This document shows positions 24,791 to 32,129 of a stretch of DNA of 35,471 bases, in pieces (within the stretch, counting starts at the first letter, position 1; every line of letters starts with the position of its first letter). Both the position numbers and the translations under genes were made by a program. Below the pieces are notes generated by a model, which saw only the letters and a list, made by a program, of their open reading frames with translations, had not been told where the DNA came from and made no database searches. This DNA is from Rickettsiales bacterium (GTDB lineage: Bacteria; Pseudomonadota; Alphaproteobacteria; Rickettsiales; UBA3002), in the NCBI GenBank assembly GCA_947441895.1, contig CANEUT010000001.1, positions 1 to 35,471 of the forward strand, given 5' to 3'.

Positions 24791-25861
24791 ATGAGCACAT
24801 CAATCAACGCACGAAGCAATGAACGCTATAAACAAGCCGGGGTCGATATCGATGCCGGTAACGCACTGGTCGAACGCATTAAACCCCACGCCAAGGCCAC
24901 CACGCGGGCCGGTGTGGTGGGCGGGCTGGGCGGTTTCGGCGCCGTGTTTGATTTGAAGGCAGCCGGGTTCGAAGACGCGCTTTTGGTATCGACCACCGAC
25001 GGCGTGGGCACCAAGCTGAGGCTGGCGATTGACCTCAACCAACATAAAACCATCGGCATCGACCTGGTGGCCATGTGCGTGAACGATCTGGTGGTGCAAG
25101 GCGCTACCCCGCTTTTCTTTTTGGATTATTACGCCACCGGCAAACTCTCGGTCGAGGTGGCAACCGACGTGGTAGCCGGCATTGCCGAGGGCTGCAAACT
25201 GGCGGGCTGCGCGCTGGTGGGCGGTGAAACGGCCGAAATGCCCGGCATGTACAAGCACGAAGATTACGACCTCGCGGGCTTTTCCGTGGGTGCCGTGGCG
25301 CGGGCCAATTTGCTGCCCAAACCCACCGTCGCCGCCGGTGATGTGCTGCTGGGGCTCATGTCGGCCGGGGTGCATAGCAACGGTTATTCGCTGGTGCGCC
25401 ACATTATTAAAGAAAGCGGGGCCGATATCACCGCCGCCCCGCCCTATACCTGCGAAAAAACCACGCTGGGCGAATCACTGCTCACCCCCACGCGCATTTA
25501 TGTAAAGTCGCTGCTGCCCAGCCTGAATGCCGGCAAAATTAAAGCCCTCGCCCACATCACGGGCGGCGGACTCACCGAAAATCTGCCGCGCGTGCTGCCA
25601 GAACATCTCAGCGCATCCATCGACCTCACCACGTGGAAACTGCCCAACGTGTTTGCCTGGCTGCAACAAGCGGGCAAGGTGCCGACGGACGAAATGCTGC
25701 GCACCTTCAATAGCGGCATTGGCATGGTGCTGGTGGTGGGGAAAGACGAAGCGCTGGAAGTGCGCGCCGCCCTTGAAAAAGCCGGTGAGCGCGTGGTGCT
25801 GATGGGCGAAATGATTCCCGCCGCCGACACCAAAGTGGTTTATGAAGGCGCACTCGAATAG
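24791..25861 (+). CDS. purM: Phosphoribosylformylglycinamidine cyclo-ligase (AIR synthetase)
   Basis: PurM performs the ATP-dependent closure of the imidazole ring in purine synthesis. The 356-residue length is typical. Family motifs: YKQAGVDIDAGNALVERI, STTDGVGTKLRLA, the GIDLVAMCVNDLVVQGA metal/ATP segment, GGETAEMPGMY, and HITGGGLTENLPRVLP. TTG 24761 would give a ten-residue extension; ATG 24791 is preferred by alignment to the conserved N-terminus. A 34-bp gap separates it from the small secreted-protein gene, and purN follows that. Confidence 0.96.
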   Translation: MSTSINARSNERYKQAGVDIDAGNALVERIKPHAKATTRAGVVGGLGGFGAVFDLKAAGFEDALLVSTTDGVGTKLRLAIDLNQHKTIGIDLVAMCVNDLVVQGATPLFFLDYYATGKLSVEVATDVVAGIAEGCKLAGCALVGGETAEMPGMYKHEDYDLAGFSVGAVARANLLPKPTVAAGDVLLGLMSAGVHSNGYSLVRHIIKESGADITAAPPYTCEKTTLGESLLTPTRIYVKSLLPSLNAGKIKALAHITGGGLTENLPRVLPEHLSASIDLTTWKLPNVFAWLQQAGKVPTDEMLRTFNSGIGMVLVVGKDEALEVRAALEKAGERVVLMGEMIPAADTKVVYEGALE

Positions 25862-25895
25862 GCGCTCGCGCCTTTAAAATGTGAGGACAGGCACC

Positions 25896-26366
25896 ATGAA
25901 AAAGATTTTTCTCACGGCCATTGTTTTGTTCAGCCTTACTTCAACAGCATCGGTTGCGGCAGATGCGCCTTCACCTAATACATCCTCAGCAACAATTCCT
26001 GCATCGATAGAATTTGAGGGTGAGACTTATAAGCTGGTTGAAACCAATGACCTTGATAAGACTATCAAGGGTACAAACATAACAGATCAGTATAAACAAT
26101 ATTGGGAGCAGTTTAGAGAGGATGGGATTTATATTATGACTGGTGGGTTAGCCCCCATTTATGCCACTTACAAGGTTGCGGATAATCAGTTTTGTATAAA
26201 TTACGAAAACCCTAAAGCCTCGCCGCCGGTATGTCGTGCGCTGTTTAAAAGTGCAAAGGGGCAATATCTTTCTATTGGTGCATCCTCAAAGACCAATTCT
26301 ACAAAAAGCGCTGCTGCGCCAACACCTCAAAATATTTTTATTCATCCTTTTGATAAAGACAAATAG
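25896..26366 (+). CDS. Small secreted protein of unknown function between purM and purN
   Basis: Not recognised. The 156-residue product has a clear signal peptide (MKKIFLTAIVLFSLTSTASV, cleavage near VAADA). The mature part has a Ser/Thr/Pro-rich start, a segment FEGETYKLVETNDLDKTIKG, and a core with two cysteines (NQFCINYENP, PVCRALFKSA) that could form a disulfide. A low-complexity linker and FIHPFDKDK end it. AGGA upstream supports ATG 25896 over GTG 25881. Coding is visibly more AT-rich, with more A/T third bases, than purM or the first part of purN, suggesting later acquisition. It ends nine bases before purN, whose Shine-Dalgarno overlaps its stop. Confidence 0.7.
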   Translation: MKKIFLTAIVLFSLTSTASVAADAPSPNTSSATIPASIEFEGETYKLVETNDLDKTIKGTNITDQYKQYWEQFREDGIYIMTGGLAPIYATYKVADNQFCINYENPKASPPVCRALFKSAKGQYLSIGASSKTNSTKSAAAPTPQNIFIHPFDKDK

Positions 26367-26375
26367 GAGCAAGGC

Positions 26376-27335
26376 ATGACCCGCCGCCTGCGCACCGCTG
26401 TTCTCATTTCCGGTAACGGCTCCAACCTGCAGGCGATGATGGATGCGGCGAGCGCGGCGGATTACCCGGCGGCCATCAGCTTAGTGCTGAGCAACAAGGC
26501 CGACGCCTTCGGCCTCACCCGCGCCAAAAACGCAGGGGTTGAAACCGTCATCATCAGCCACCGTGACTACCCCGACCGCGAAGCGTTTGATAAAGCCATG
26601 GACGCCGCACTGCGCGAAGCCAAGATTGAATTGGTGGTAATGGCCGGGTTCATGCGCATCTTGTCGGACTGGTTCGTGAACGCATGGGCGGGCAAGCTGA
26701 TCAATATTCACCCCTCGCTGCTGCCAAAATTCAAAGGCATGCACACCCATCAACGCGCCATTGACGCGGGTGAGCGCCAACATGGCTGTACCGTCCATTG
26801 GGTGATTCCAGCGCTGGATTCCGGCGAAATCATCGGCCAAGCCGCCCTTGAAATTTCCCCATCCGACACCGCCGACACCCTCGCCGACCGCGTGCACGCG
26901 CTGGAGCATGTGCTTTACCCCGAGGCCGTGAAGAAAGTGGCAGTTTCTATACGAAAGAATCGCGACTATTTTGTTGAGGGCTTTCCTTTTGAAAAAATTA
27001 ATGCGCTGCTAAATCTCAACATTACACATAACGCAGTTCGTGTGCACAAACCATTGTGGCATAAAATTGCCACCTACCATCCGGACTCAAAGGACTTGGT
27101 AGAGCATTACCTTGATGCAACGATTGCTGATCCAGAGTATATTGGCCAAGCGCCAAAACATTTTGAAAATATAGAGCTTTTACGCCATACACCTTTGGGA
27201 ATTCTGCTCGTTGCAGTGAAGATTCGTAATACTAAAGGGTTTTATTGTCGTCCCATTATCGCCAGCGCCTACAAGATAGAGCCAGCCAAACTTCGCAACC
27301 GTATACAAAATAGTAGGGTTCACCGACTTAAATAG
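26376..27335 (+). CDS. purN: Phosphoribosylglycinamide formyltransferase fused to a BECR-nuclease-like C-terminal domain
   Basis: PurN transfers a formyl group from 10-formyl-THF to glycinamide ribonucleotide. Residues 1-187 form a normal PurN: SGNGSNLQAM, LVVMAGFMRIL, and the catalytic core with Asn110, His112 (INIHPSLLPKFKG) and Asp148 (PALDSGEIIG). Usual PurN proteins end about 15-25 residues after LYPEAVKKV. Here the frame continues to 319 residues. Residues about 200-319 (INALLNLNITHNAVRVHKPL, HPDSKD, IADPEYIGQAPKHFENIELL, LLVAVKIRNTKGFY, SAYKIEPAKLRNRI) resemble the PBECR group of phage-associated BECR-fold ribonuclease domains. The tail is more AT-rich than the PurN part, consistent with a fusion by acquisition. 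I see no frameshift signature at the junction (about 26934). The PurN call is firm; the nuclease-like call is from memory of the family pattern. Confidence 0.85.
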   Translation: MTRRLRTAVLISGNGSNLQAMMDAASAADYPAAISLVLSNKADAFGLTRAKNAGVETVIISHRDYPDREAFDKAMDAALREAKIELVVMAGFMRILSDWFVNAWAGKLINIHPSLLPKFKGMHTHQRAIDAGERQHGCTVHWVIPALDSGEIIGQAALEISPSDTADTLADRVHALEHVLYPEAVKKVAVSIRKNRDYFVEGFPFEKINALLNLNITHNAVRVHKPLWHKIATYHPDSKDLVEHYLDATIADPEYIGQAPKHFENIELLRHTPLGILLVAVKIRNTKGFYCRPIIASAYKIEPAKLRNRIQNSRVHRLK

Positions 27336-27360
27336 AAAAGGACGCCGAAGCGTCCTTTTT
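27336..27360 (+). terminator. Rho-independent terminator after purN
   Basis: Stem AAAAGGACGC (27336-27345), tetraloop CGAA, GCGTCCTTTT (27350-27359), with the T-run at 27356-27360. It starts directly after the purN stop and closes the purM-purN unit. Confidence 0.92.
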
Positions 27361-27454
27361 GGGATTTAGGCAGGTGCCAATCTGCATCTCTTGGGGCTTG
27401 CGCCTTAATTACCATCACTGGTGTGGCGGGTGGCCGTTCCGCCCTCTAAATCCC
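27361..27454 (+). other. Structured intergenic segment closed by a 9-bp stem (possible RNA)
   Basis: GGGATTTAG (27361-27369) pairs perfectly with CTAAATCCC (27446-27454). Inside are three small hairpins: GCAG/CTGC (27370-27385), ACCA-TCAC-TGGT (27411-27422) and GGCGG/CCGCC (27425-27443). No known RNA family was recognised. The remaining bases to ndk (27455-27527) show nothing clear. Confidence 0.3.
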
Positions 27455-27527
27455 GACTTGAAGAACATTGTAACATGAGTTGCGCCAACGTGCAACTTTT
27501 GCATGCAACACCTTATAATGCCTTCAA

Positions 27528-27950
27528 TTATCCTACGATTTCGGTGCCCGAGAAGAAGAAGGCGATCTCAGCGGCGGCGTTTTCAACCGAGTCGGAACCG
27601 TGAACGCTGTTGCGCTCGATCGATTCAGCGTAGGTTTTGCGAATCGTGCCATCGGCCGCGTTGGCGGGGTTGGTGGCGCCCATCAGGTCGCGGTTGGCCA
27701 GCACGGCGTTTTCTTTCTCCAGCACCTGAACCACGACGGGGGCGGTGATCATGTAATCCACCAGCTCACCATAGAATGGGCGCTCTTTATGCACGATGTA
27801 GAACTGCTCGGCCTGGGCGCGGCTCAGGTGAATGCGCTTTTGCGCAACAATGCGAAAGCCAGCGGCTTCGAACATGGCGTTAATAGCGCCGGTCAGGTTG
27901 CGCTCGGTCGCATCAGGTTTCAAAATCGAAAGCGTGCGTTGAACAGTCAT
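27528..27950 (-). CDS. ndk: Nucleoside diphosphate kinase
   Basis: Ndk transfers the gamma phosphate of ATP to other nucleoside diphosphates through a phosphohistidine. The 140-residue product is full length: TLSILKPDATERNL at the N-terminus, the Kpn-loop region, and the active-site signature with His117 in ERNSVHGSDS. GGAG eight bases upstream supports ATG 27950. It converges with purN. A possible promoter (TTGCGC, 17 bp, TAATGA on the minus strand, about 27977-28005) precedes it, with low certainty. Confidence 0.96.
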   Translation of the reverse strand: MTVQRTLSILKPDATERNLTGAINAMFEAAGFRIVAQKRIHLSRAQAEQFYIVHKERPFYGELVDYMITAPVVVQVLEKENAVLANRDLMGATNPANAADGTIRKTYAESIERNSVHGSDSVENAAAEIAFFFSGTEIVG

Positions 27951-28034
27951 CGTCGTACTCCATTGGTTATAAAAATTCAGTCGCGGGGGTCATTAAGGGA
28001 TAAGACCTAAGGGCGCAAGCTTTAGTTTTTATAG

Positions 28035-28221
28035 AAGGGGGCGCGAGCCCCCTACGCTCACGCTTACCCCCGCGCTGTCGCGGCTCGCCTTACGGCTACG
28101 CACCGACTATTCAATCGTTTGCAGTGTACCCAGCGTAGCGCTTTATGGCGCGAGCCGGAGCGTTAGCGAACGAGGGGGAGCGGCAGCGGGGGCGACTTCG
28201 ACCCCACGCGGCTACGCCGCT
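28035..28221 (+). repeat. Palindromic intergenic repeat, copy D
   Basis: Left part has a GGGGGCG/CCCCC hairpin and GGCTCGCCTTACGGCTACGC; right part 28133-28178 matches copy A at 45 of 46 bases. The terminal hairpin GGGGGCG (28188-28194), loop ACTT, CGACCCC has one G-A mismatch, and GCGGCTACGCCGC ends the copy. It lies upstream of ndk and of the OmpA lipoprotein gene, in a 437-bp gap. Confidence 0.82.
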
Positions 28222-28283
28222 AAATTCTGTTGTATTCACGCCACAGACGCGCTAGTGACAATCCCCTACAAAAACAAAACATT

Positions 28284-28366
28284 GTCATTCCTGCGAAAGC
28301 AGGAATCTCAGGCCTCAATCACCATCGGTGGGTTTGGCCTTAGATCCCCGCCTTCAGGGGGATGAC
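28284..28366 (+). repeat. GTCAT-ended double-hairpin repeat, copy 2
   Basis: An 83-bp unit with GTCAT and ATGAC ends. Hairpin one is ATTCCTGC, loop GAAA, GCAGGAAT; hairpin two is ATCCCCGCCTTCAGGGGGAT. The same plan as 18891-18950 with a different spacer. It ends 21 bp before the OmpA lipoprotein start, so it is likely in that gene's 5' untranslated region. Confidence 0.75.
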
Positions 28367-28387
28367 GGGATAAAAAAGGTTCCGGCA

Positions 28388-29245
28388 ATGCATAAGATTG
28401 TGCTCGCGCTCCTCAGTCTAGTGGCGCTTACCGCTTGTGATACCACACGCTCGCTGAAAGAGCTGCGTCACGCCACGCCCGTGGGCGATGCCTATCATGT
28501 GGCCCTTGCCAGCGGCTACCAAACCTTCGCCGAAGATAAAGTGCTGCGTTACGACTGGTGGACCTCGAAATATTTCGCCGATAAGGGCCTCATGGCCGCC
28601 TATGGCCGTGACGTGGAGCCGGAAGAGCCCACTGGCTGGGAAATTCCCCAAACCATGATGAGCCAGTTCGACGACGCCCGCACCAAGCTGCGCGCCGCCA
28701 TTGTCGTCAATCAGGAAACCCAGCCTGTGCTTACCGCAAAAGCCGTCGTGCTTTATGACCGCTGGGTGGAAGTGCAAAGCAACAAGTGGGACGTGGTGCG
28801 TATCGATGAAACGCGCGACGCATTCTTCGCTGCACTGGCCAAACTGGAAGAAGCGCACGTGGCCGAAGGCAGCACCGTGCCCGCACCCTCCACCCCACGC
28901 GCCGCGCCGGTCGAGACCACCAGCACCATTCTCTATTTCCCGTTCGATAGCGACACGCTAAGTGATGGCGCCAAAAACGCGCTGGCAGAGCTAGTGAAAT
29001 ATGTTCAAGGGGCAGGCAATGTGGCCATCTCCATCAACGGCCATGCCGACCGCGCCGGAGCGGAGACCTATAACATGGACCTGTCGCAGCGCCGCGCCCA
29101 GTTTGTTATGAAAGCGTTGGAAGCCGCCGGTGTGCCTGCCAACGTCATGCAATATTTTGCCTTTGGTGAAACCGACCCCGCCGTGCCCACCGCCGACGGC
29201 ATGCAGGAACCCCAAAATCGCCGCGTCGAGATATATATCGAATAA
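28388..29245 (+). CDS. OmpA-domain lipoprotein
   Basis: Predicted outer-membrane lipoprotein that binds peptidoglycan. With ATG 28388 the product has 285 residues. A short signal sequence ends in the lipobox LTAC, with Cys17 as lipidation site. A middle domain of about 150 residues (DYHVALASGYQTFAEDKV-like opening, mostly helical) is not recognised. The C-terminal OmpA domain (about residues 178-285) starts ILYFPFDSD and has the peptidoglycan-binding pattern INGHADRAGAETYNMDLSQR with NRRVEIYIE at the end. It differs from Pal in carrying the extra middle domain. The longer frame from 28328 reads through repeat sequence and is rejected. Confidence 0.88.
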   Translation: MHKIVLALLSLVALTACDTTRSLKELRHATPVGDAYHVALASGYQTFAEDKVLRYDWWTSKYFADKGLMAAYGRDVEPEEPTGWEIPQTMMSQFDDARTKLRAAIVVNQETQPVLTAKAVVLYDRWVEVQSNKWDVVRIDETRDAFFAALAKLEEAHVAEGSTVPAPSTPRAAPVETTSTILYFPFDSDTLSDGAKNALAELVKYVQGAGNVAISINGHADRAGAETYNMDLSQRRAQFVMKALEAAGVPANVMQYFAFGETDPAVPTADGMQEPQNRRVEIYIE

Positions 29246-29248
29246 TTG

Positions 29249-29434
29249 AAGGGGGCGTTCCGCCGCCCTTCGCGCCTACGGCGCTGACCCCCTCGTTCGC
29301 TAACGCTCCGGCTCGCCATGGAAGGCTACGCGCGATTCTTCTAACGTTTGTAGAGTCATTGCGTAGGCGTAAGCCGAGCCGCAAAGCGAGGGGGAGCGCT
29401 AGCAGGGGCGGGACGCCCCCTGTGGCGTAGCCAC
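29249..29434 (+). repeat. Palindromic intergenic repeat, copy E
   Basis: Left arm about 29289-29331 (CTCGTTCGCTAACGCTCCGG, then GCCATGGAAGGCTACGC) and right arm from about 29359. Terminal hairpins GGGGCG (29405-29410), loop GGA, CGCCCC (29414-29419), and GTGGCGTAGCCAC. It starts three bases after the OmpA lipoprotein stop codon. Confidence 0.8.
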
Positions 29435-29475
29435 TAATAGGTGACAAAAACCTCTCCCCGCGCTACCACCAATGC

Positions 29476-30384
29476 ATGATTGACCTGCCCGACATTCTTT
29501 CCACCCTCGCCCTGCGTGCGCAGTGGTTGGTGGTCATTATCCTCATCGCGTTTGTGGTGGGTGAATTGGTGGCGCGTGGCAGCTTTATTAACGCCATTAC
29601 CTACCGCATCAACCGCTTCATTGCCGCTCTCGGCCGCAGGCTCGACCGTACCCATCGCAACACCGCCACCCGCGTCTATCGCGGCATGATCACTCTGTTT
29701 ATTCTTCTTATTCCAGCCTTGGCGCTTGGGCTTACCCTCGCCCAGCACCAGCCATGGGTGGAATGGCTGTCGCTCATCGTGCTCATCGCCGCCATTGGCC
29801 GGTCGCTGGCCACGTTTCACCTTGCGCGCTTAGGGCGCGAGGCGGCACGTGGCACCCTGAAACTCGAAATTCCAGGCCTCAGCTTCCTGTTTGCCGATAC
29901 CCACGCCGTCATGCGCTATGCCATCCTCACCAGCGCGCGTGATTTTGCGGTGGGGGTAGTGGGCACCAGCTTCTGGTATCTGGTGGGGGGCATGCCGCTG
30001 GTGCTGGCTTATCTCACCCTTGCCGCTGCCGCCCATCATTATACCACCCACGCCTTTGGCTGGGCAGTACGGTCGGTTTTTCAATTGCTTAACTTCATCC
30101 CCCACGCCATCGCCGTGGCCGTATTGGCCCTCGCCGGGTTGTTTGTGGTGGGTGGCAAGCCACTGGCCATGCGCCGCGCCAAACATTTCCACGGCGCCAT
30201 TGCCTATGTGCTCGGCATATCGCTGGGTGGACGGCTGCCAACGGCTGAATTGCCATGGGAAGGCCACGGTACGGCCAAGGTGGAACCCACCCATTTGCTG
30301 CGCTGGCTGCTGCTGCGCAGCGTGGCCATGCTGTTGCTCATGTTGCTTCTCGCCGCCCCGCAGATTGTTAAGCTTTTGATGTAA
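29476..30384 (+). CDS. Divergent CbiB/CobD-like membrane protein
   Basis: The 302-residue polytopic protein resembles adenosylcobinamide-phosphate synthase (CbiB/CobD), which attaches the aminopropanol arm in cobalamin synthesis. Similarity lies in the order of elements: an N-terminal hydrophobic pair, IGRSLATFHLARLGREAARG, ILTSARDFAVGVVGTSFWYL, LVGGMPLVLAYLTLAAAAHH and FGWAVRSVFQLLNFIPHAIA. The usual motifs around SVAENTSDG and NTLDSM are not present in recognisable form (DFAVGVVG and AAAAHHY stand there), so catalytic function is doubtful. No other cobalamin gene is in the window. A perfect hairpin overlaps its stop codon. Confidence 0.55.
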   Translation: MIDLPDILSTLALRAQWLVVIILIAFVVGELVARGSFINAITYRINRFIAALGRRLDRTHRNTATRVYRGMITLFILLIPALALGLTLAQHQPWVEWLSLIVLIAAIGRSLATFHLARLGREAARGTLKLEIPGLSFLFADTHAVMRYAILTSARDFAVGVVGTSFWYLVGGMPLVLAYLTLAAAAHHYTTHAFGWAVRSVFQLLNFIPHAIAVAVLALAGLFVVGGKPLAMRRAKHFHGAIAYVLGISLGGRLPTAELPWEGHGTAKVEPTHLLRWLLLRSVAMLLLMLLLAAPQIVKLLM

Positions 30385-30411
30385 CAGGTTAGTCTCCTGA
30401 CTAACCTGTTA
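30382..30411 (+). terminator. Perfect 13-bp hairpin at the end of the CbiB-like gene
   Basis: TAACAGGTTAGTC (30382-30394), tetraloop TCCT, GACTAACCTGTTA (30399-30411). The stop codon TAA is the first three bases of the stem. No T-run follows, so it may stabilise the 3' end or need Rho rather than terminate alone. Confidence 0.7.
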
Positions 30412-30560
30412 CGCCGCTCTCGCGGGCTGATGGCTCGCTCGCCCAGCTCGCTTCTTTGTTTTTCAATCGGTTGGATGATTCGTGCGTAGCCTTCCATGGC
30501 GAGCCGCGTAGCGAGGGGGAGCGAAGCGGGGGGAACTTTCCCCCTGTGGCGAAGCCAGCC
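30412..30560 (+). repeat. Palindromic intergenic repeat, copy F
   Basis: The right arm GTGCGTAGCCTTCCATGGCG (from 30482) shares 28 identical bases with copy C. It is followed by GCGAGGGGGAGCGAAGCGGG, the hairpin GGGGGA (30529-30534), loop ACTT, TCCCCC (30539-30544), and TGGCGAAGCCA. The left arm is degenerate. It occupies half of the 287-bp gap before the next gene; the rest (30561-30671) has an imperfect CCGTGGGCG/CGCCCACGG-type repeat near 30578-30602 and nothing else clear. Confidence 0.75.
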
Positions 30561-30671
30561 AATCTCAAGATTCATCCGTGGGCGCGGCCCACGGATGAAT
30601 CGTCACACAATCTTCACGGGCAATTACCCTCAAAAAGCATAGAATAAGACTAGAAATTCAGGAGTTTTTGC

Positions 30672-32036
30672 ATGGCGGATATCACGCCACAATCACCTAT
30701 TATTACCAACCCGCCCGATGGGAATAGCCCCAGTGCGCCTACTGTTGCGCCTGCGCCCAGCCTTGCCCTTGCCACCACCACCCCGTGGGCGGCTGTAGGC
30801 AGCGCGCGGCCACCCCATACCAAAACCGAATCGACCCTCGCCCCCACTTCCGAATTCATGCGTTATGTGCTGGCGGCACTGCCCTCTCGCTACATCTTGC
30901 GCGGCGGTTTTGGTCTTGCCTTTAACGCGCCGAGCACGCGTGGCCATGGGATTGGTAAAGCCATTCTTGATTTTTTCGGCAAGCCAGGCGATTTCTTTCA
31001 TCTCAAGCACAACTGGAGCCGTGATCGCGCGGAAGCTGCCGGCTATAACGCCAGCCTTGGTATCGGTAGCCTTATTCTTACCACCAGCTACAGCGCCACG
31101 GTTTACAGAGACATCAAAAACATTTTCAGCGAAGCCGTGGGCGAAGAGTTTGGCAAGCCCGCCAGCGAAGTAAATTTCAACGATATTCAAAACAGTAAAA
31201 ACAAGATTGTCCAAAAAACGCTCGATAACTTTTGGCAAAAGCTTGCGGGTCGCTTGGCGATTGATAGTCTTTTTATACCCGCCTCATTCTTGCGCAACAC
31301 GGCCGCGGGCGATCTGGTGTTGGGCTTAAAAGGCGGCGCGCTGTTTCTTGAAACATGGAAACGTAAAACTACCATGTTCGAAGATCTGGTGACCTTCGTG
31401 AACAATAAAATCAATCCCAATAACGGGCTTGGACAGCCCATTGTTATTGGCGAGGTGTTCGACCTTTACCAACATTATACCAACCAGTTTCACCCCGATA
31501 AAATGTTCGGCAACGTCCTCGAGCAAGGTGGCGAAGAAGGGTTGCGTTGGAGCAAAAGCCAACCCATTTTCCAGCGCATGACCGAGTTGATGAATAATAC
31601 CTATGCCTACAAACACCAAACGGTTATCGACCCCGCCACTGGGTTTGCCGCACGGAATGCGAGTTTTGGTTTACCCAAATTCATCTACATGCTGGGCCAC
31701 GACCTGATTGATCCGGCACTGCCCGAGCAAACCATGGCGCTGATCGAGATCGCCAATGCACGTGGCATTCCTGCCGTCAAAGAAGCGCAAAAAATGCTAG
31801 CCTCGGGCATCAACCTGAACGAAGTGATGGGCCATTATCAAATAACGCTGGAGGCCCTAACCAAGCCCGCCACAAGCATGAGTGAGAAAAATGGTGTCCT
31901 TCCCAAAGGATCAACCATGCAGCTCGATGCTGCACCCGCCACAGCGAAAGATCACCCCGTCACCAAAATCAGCGTAGAAACCATCCGCGATCATGGCCTC
32001 CCCGATAAAATGCCAGCCCTGCAGGCTGCCACCTAA
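30672..32036 (+). CDS. Unrecognised 454-residue protein
   Basis: I do not recognise this protein. AGGAG seven bases upstream gives a firm start at 30672. Residues 1-60 are Pro/Thr/Ala-rich and probably disordered, with no signal peptide. The remainder looks globular and mostly helical, with conserved-looking blocks such as LRGGFGLAFNAPSTRGHG, FHLKHNWSRDRAEAAGYNAS, a moderately hydrophobic stretch (IGSLILTTSYSATVY) and FYMLGHDLIDPALPEQ-like sequence at about residue 335. The last 60 residues are again low in order. Base composition matches neighbours. A cytoplasmic protein with a disordered N-terminus in a genome with a type IV secretion system could be a substrate, but nothing in the sequence demonstrates it. 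Confidence 0.75.
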   Translation: MADITPQSPIITNPPDGNSPSAPTVAPAPSLALATTTPWAAVGSARPPHTKTESTLAPTSEFMRYVLAALPSRYILRGGFGLAFNAPSTRGHGIGKAILDFFGKPGDFFHLKHNWSRDRAEAAGYNASLGIGSLILTTSYSATVYRDIKNIFSEAVGEEFGKPASEVNFNDIQNSKNKIVQKTLDNFWQKLAGRLAIDSLFIPASFLRNTAAGDLVLGLKGGALFLETWKRKTTMFEDLVTFVNNKINPNNGLGQPIVIGEVFDLYQHYTNQFHPDKMFGNVLEQGGEEGLRWSKSQPIFQRMTELMNNTYAYKHQTVIDPATGFAARNASFGLPKFIYMLGHDLIDPALPEQTMALIEIANARGIPAVKEAQKMLASGINLNEVMGHYQITLEALTKPATSMSEKNGVLPKGSTMQLDAAPATAKDHPVTKISVETIRDHGLPDKMPALQAAT

Positions 32037-32081
32037 GCACTATAGTCTTTTAATTAAGAATTCACCAATCCATAGCAAAGG

Positions 32082-32105
32082 GCCGCGCCACATCCGTGGC
32101 ACGGC
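32082..32105. terminator. Hairpin between convergent genes
   Basis: GCCGCGCCAC (32082-32091), loop ATCC, GTGGCACGGC (32096-32105), nine of ten pairs matched. It lies between the 454-residue protein and tadG stop codons and could end transcription from both sides, though T-runs are weak. The rest of the 93-bp gap is AT-rich without features. Confidence 0.5.
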
Positions 32106-32129
32106 GCTTAATTATCAATCAATAAAATA

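Noticed and set aside
28328..28387. Longer start for the OmpA lipoprotein
   Set aside because: It would be encoded by repeat sequence and would bury the lipoprotein signal.
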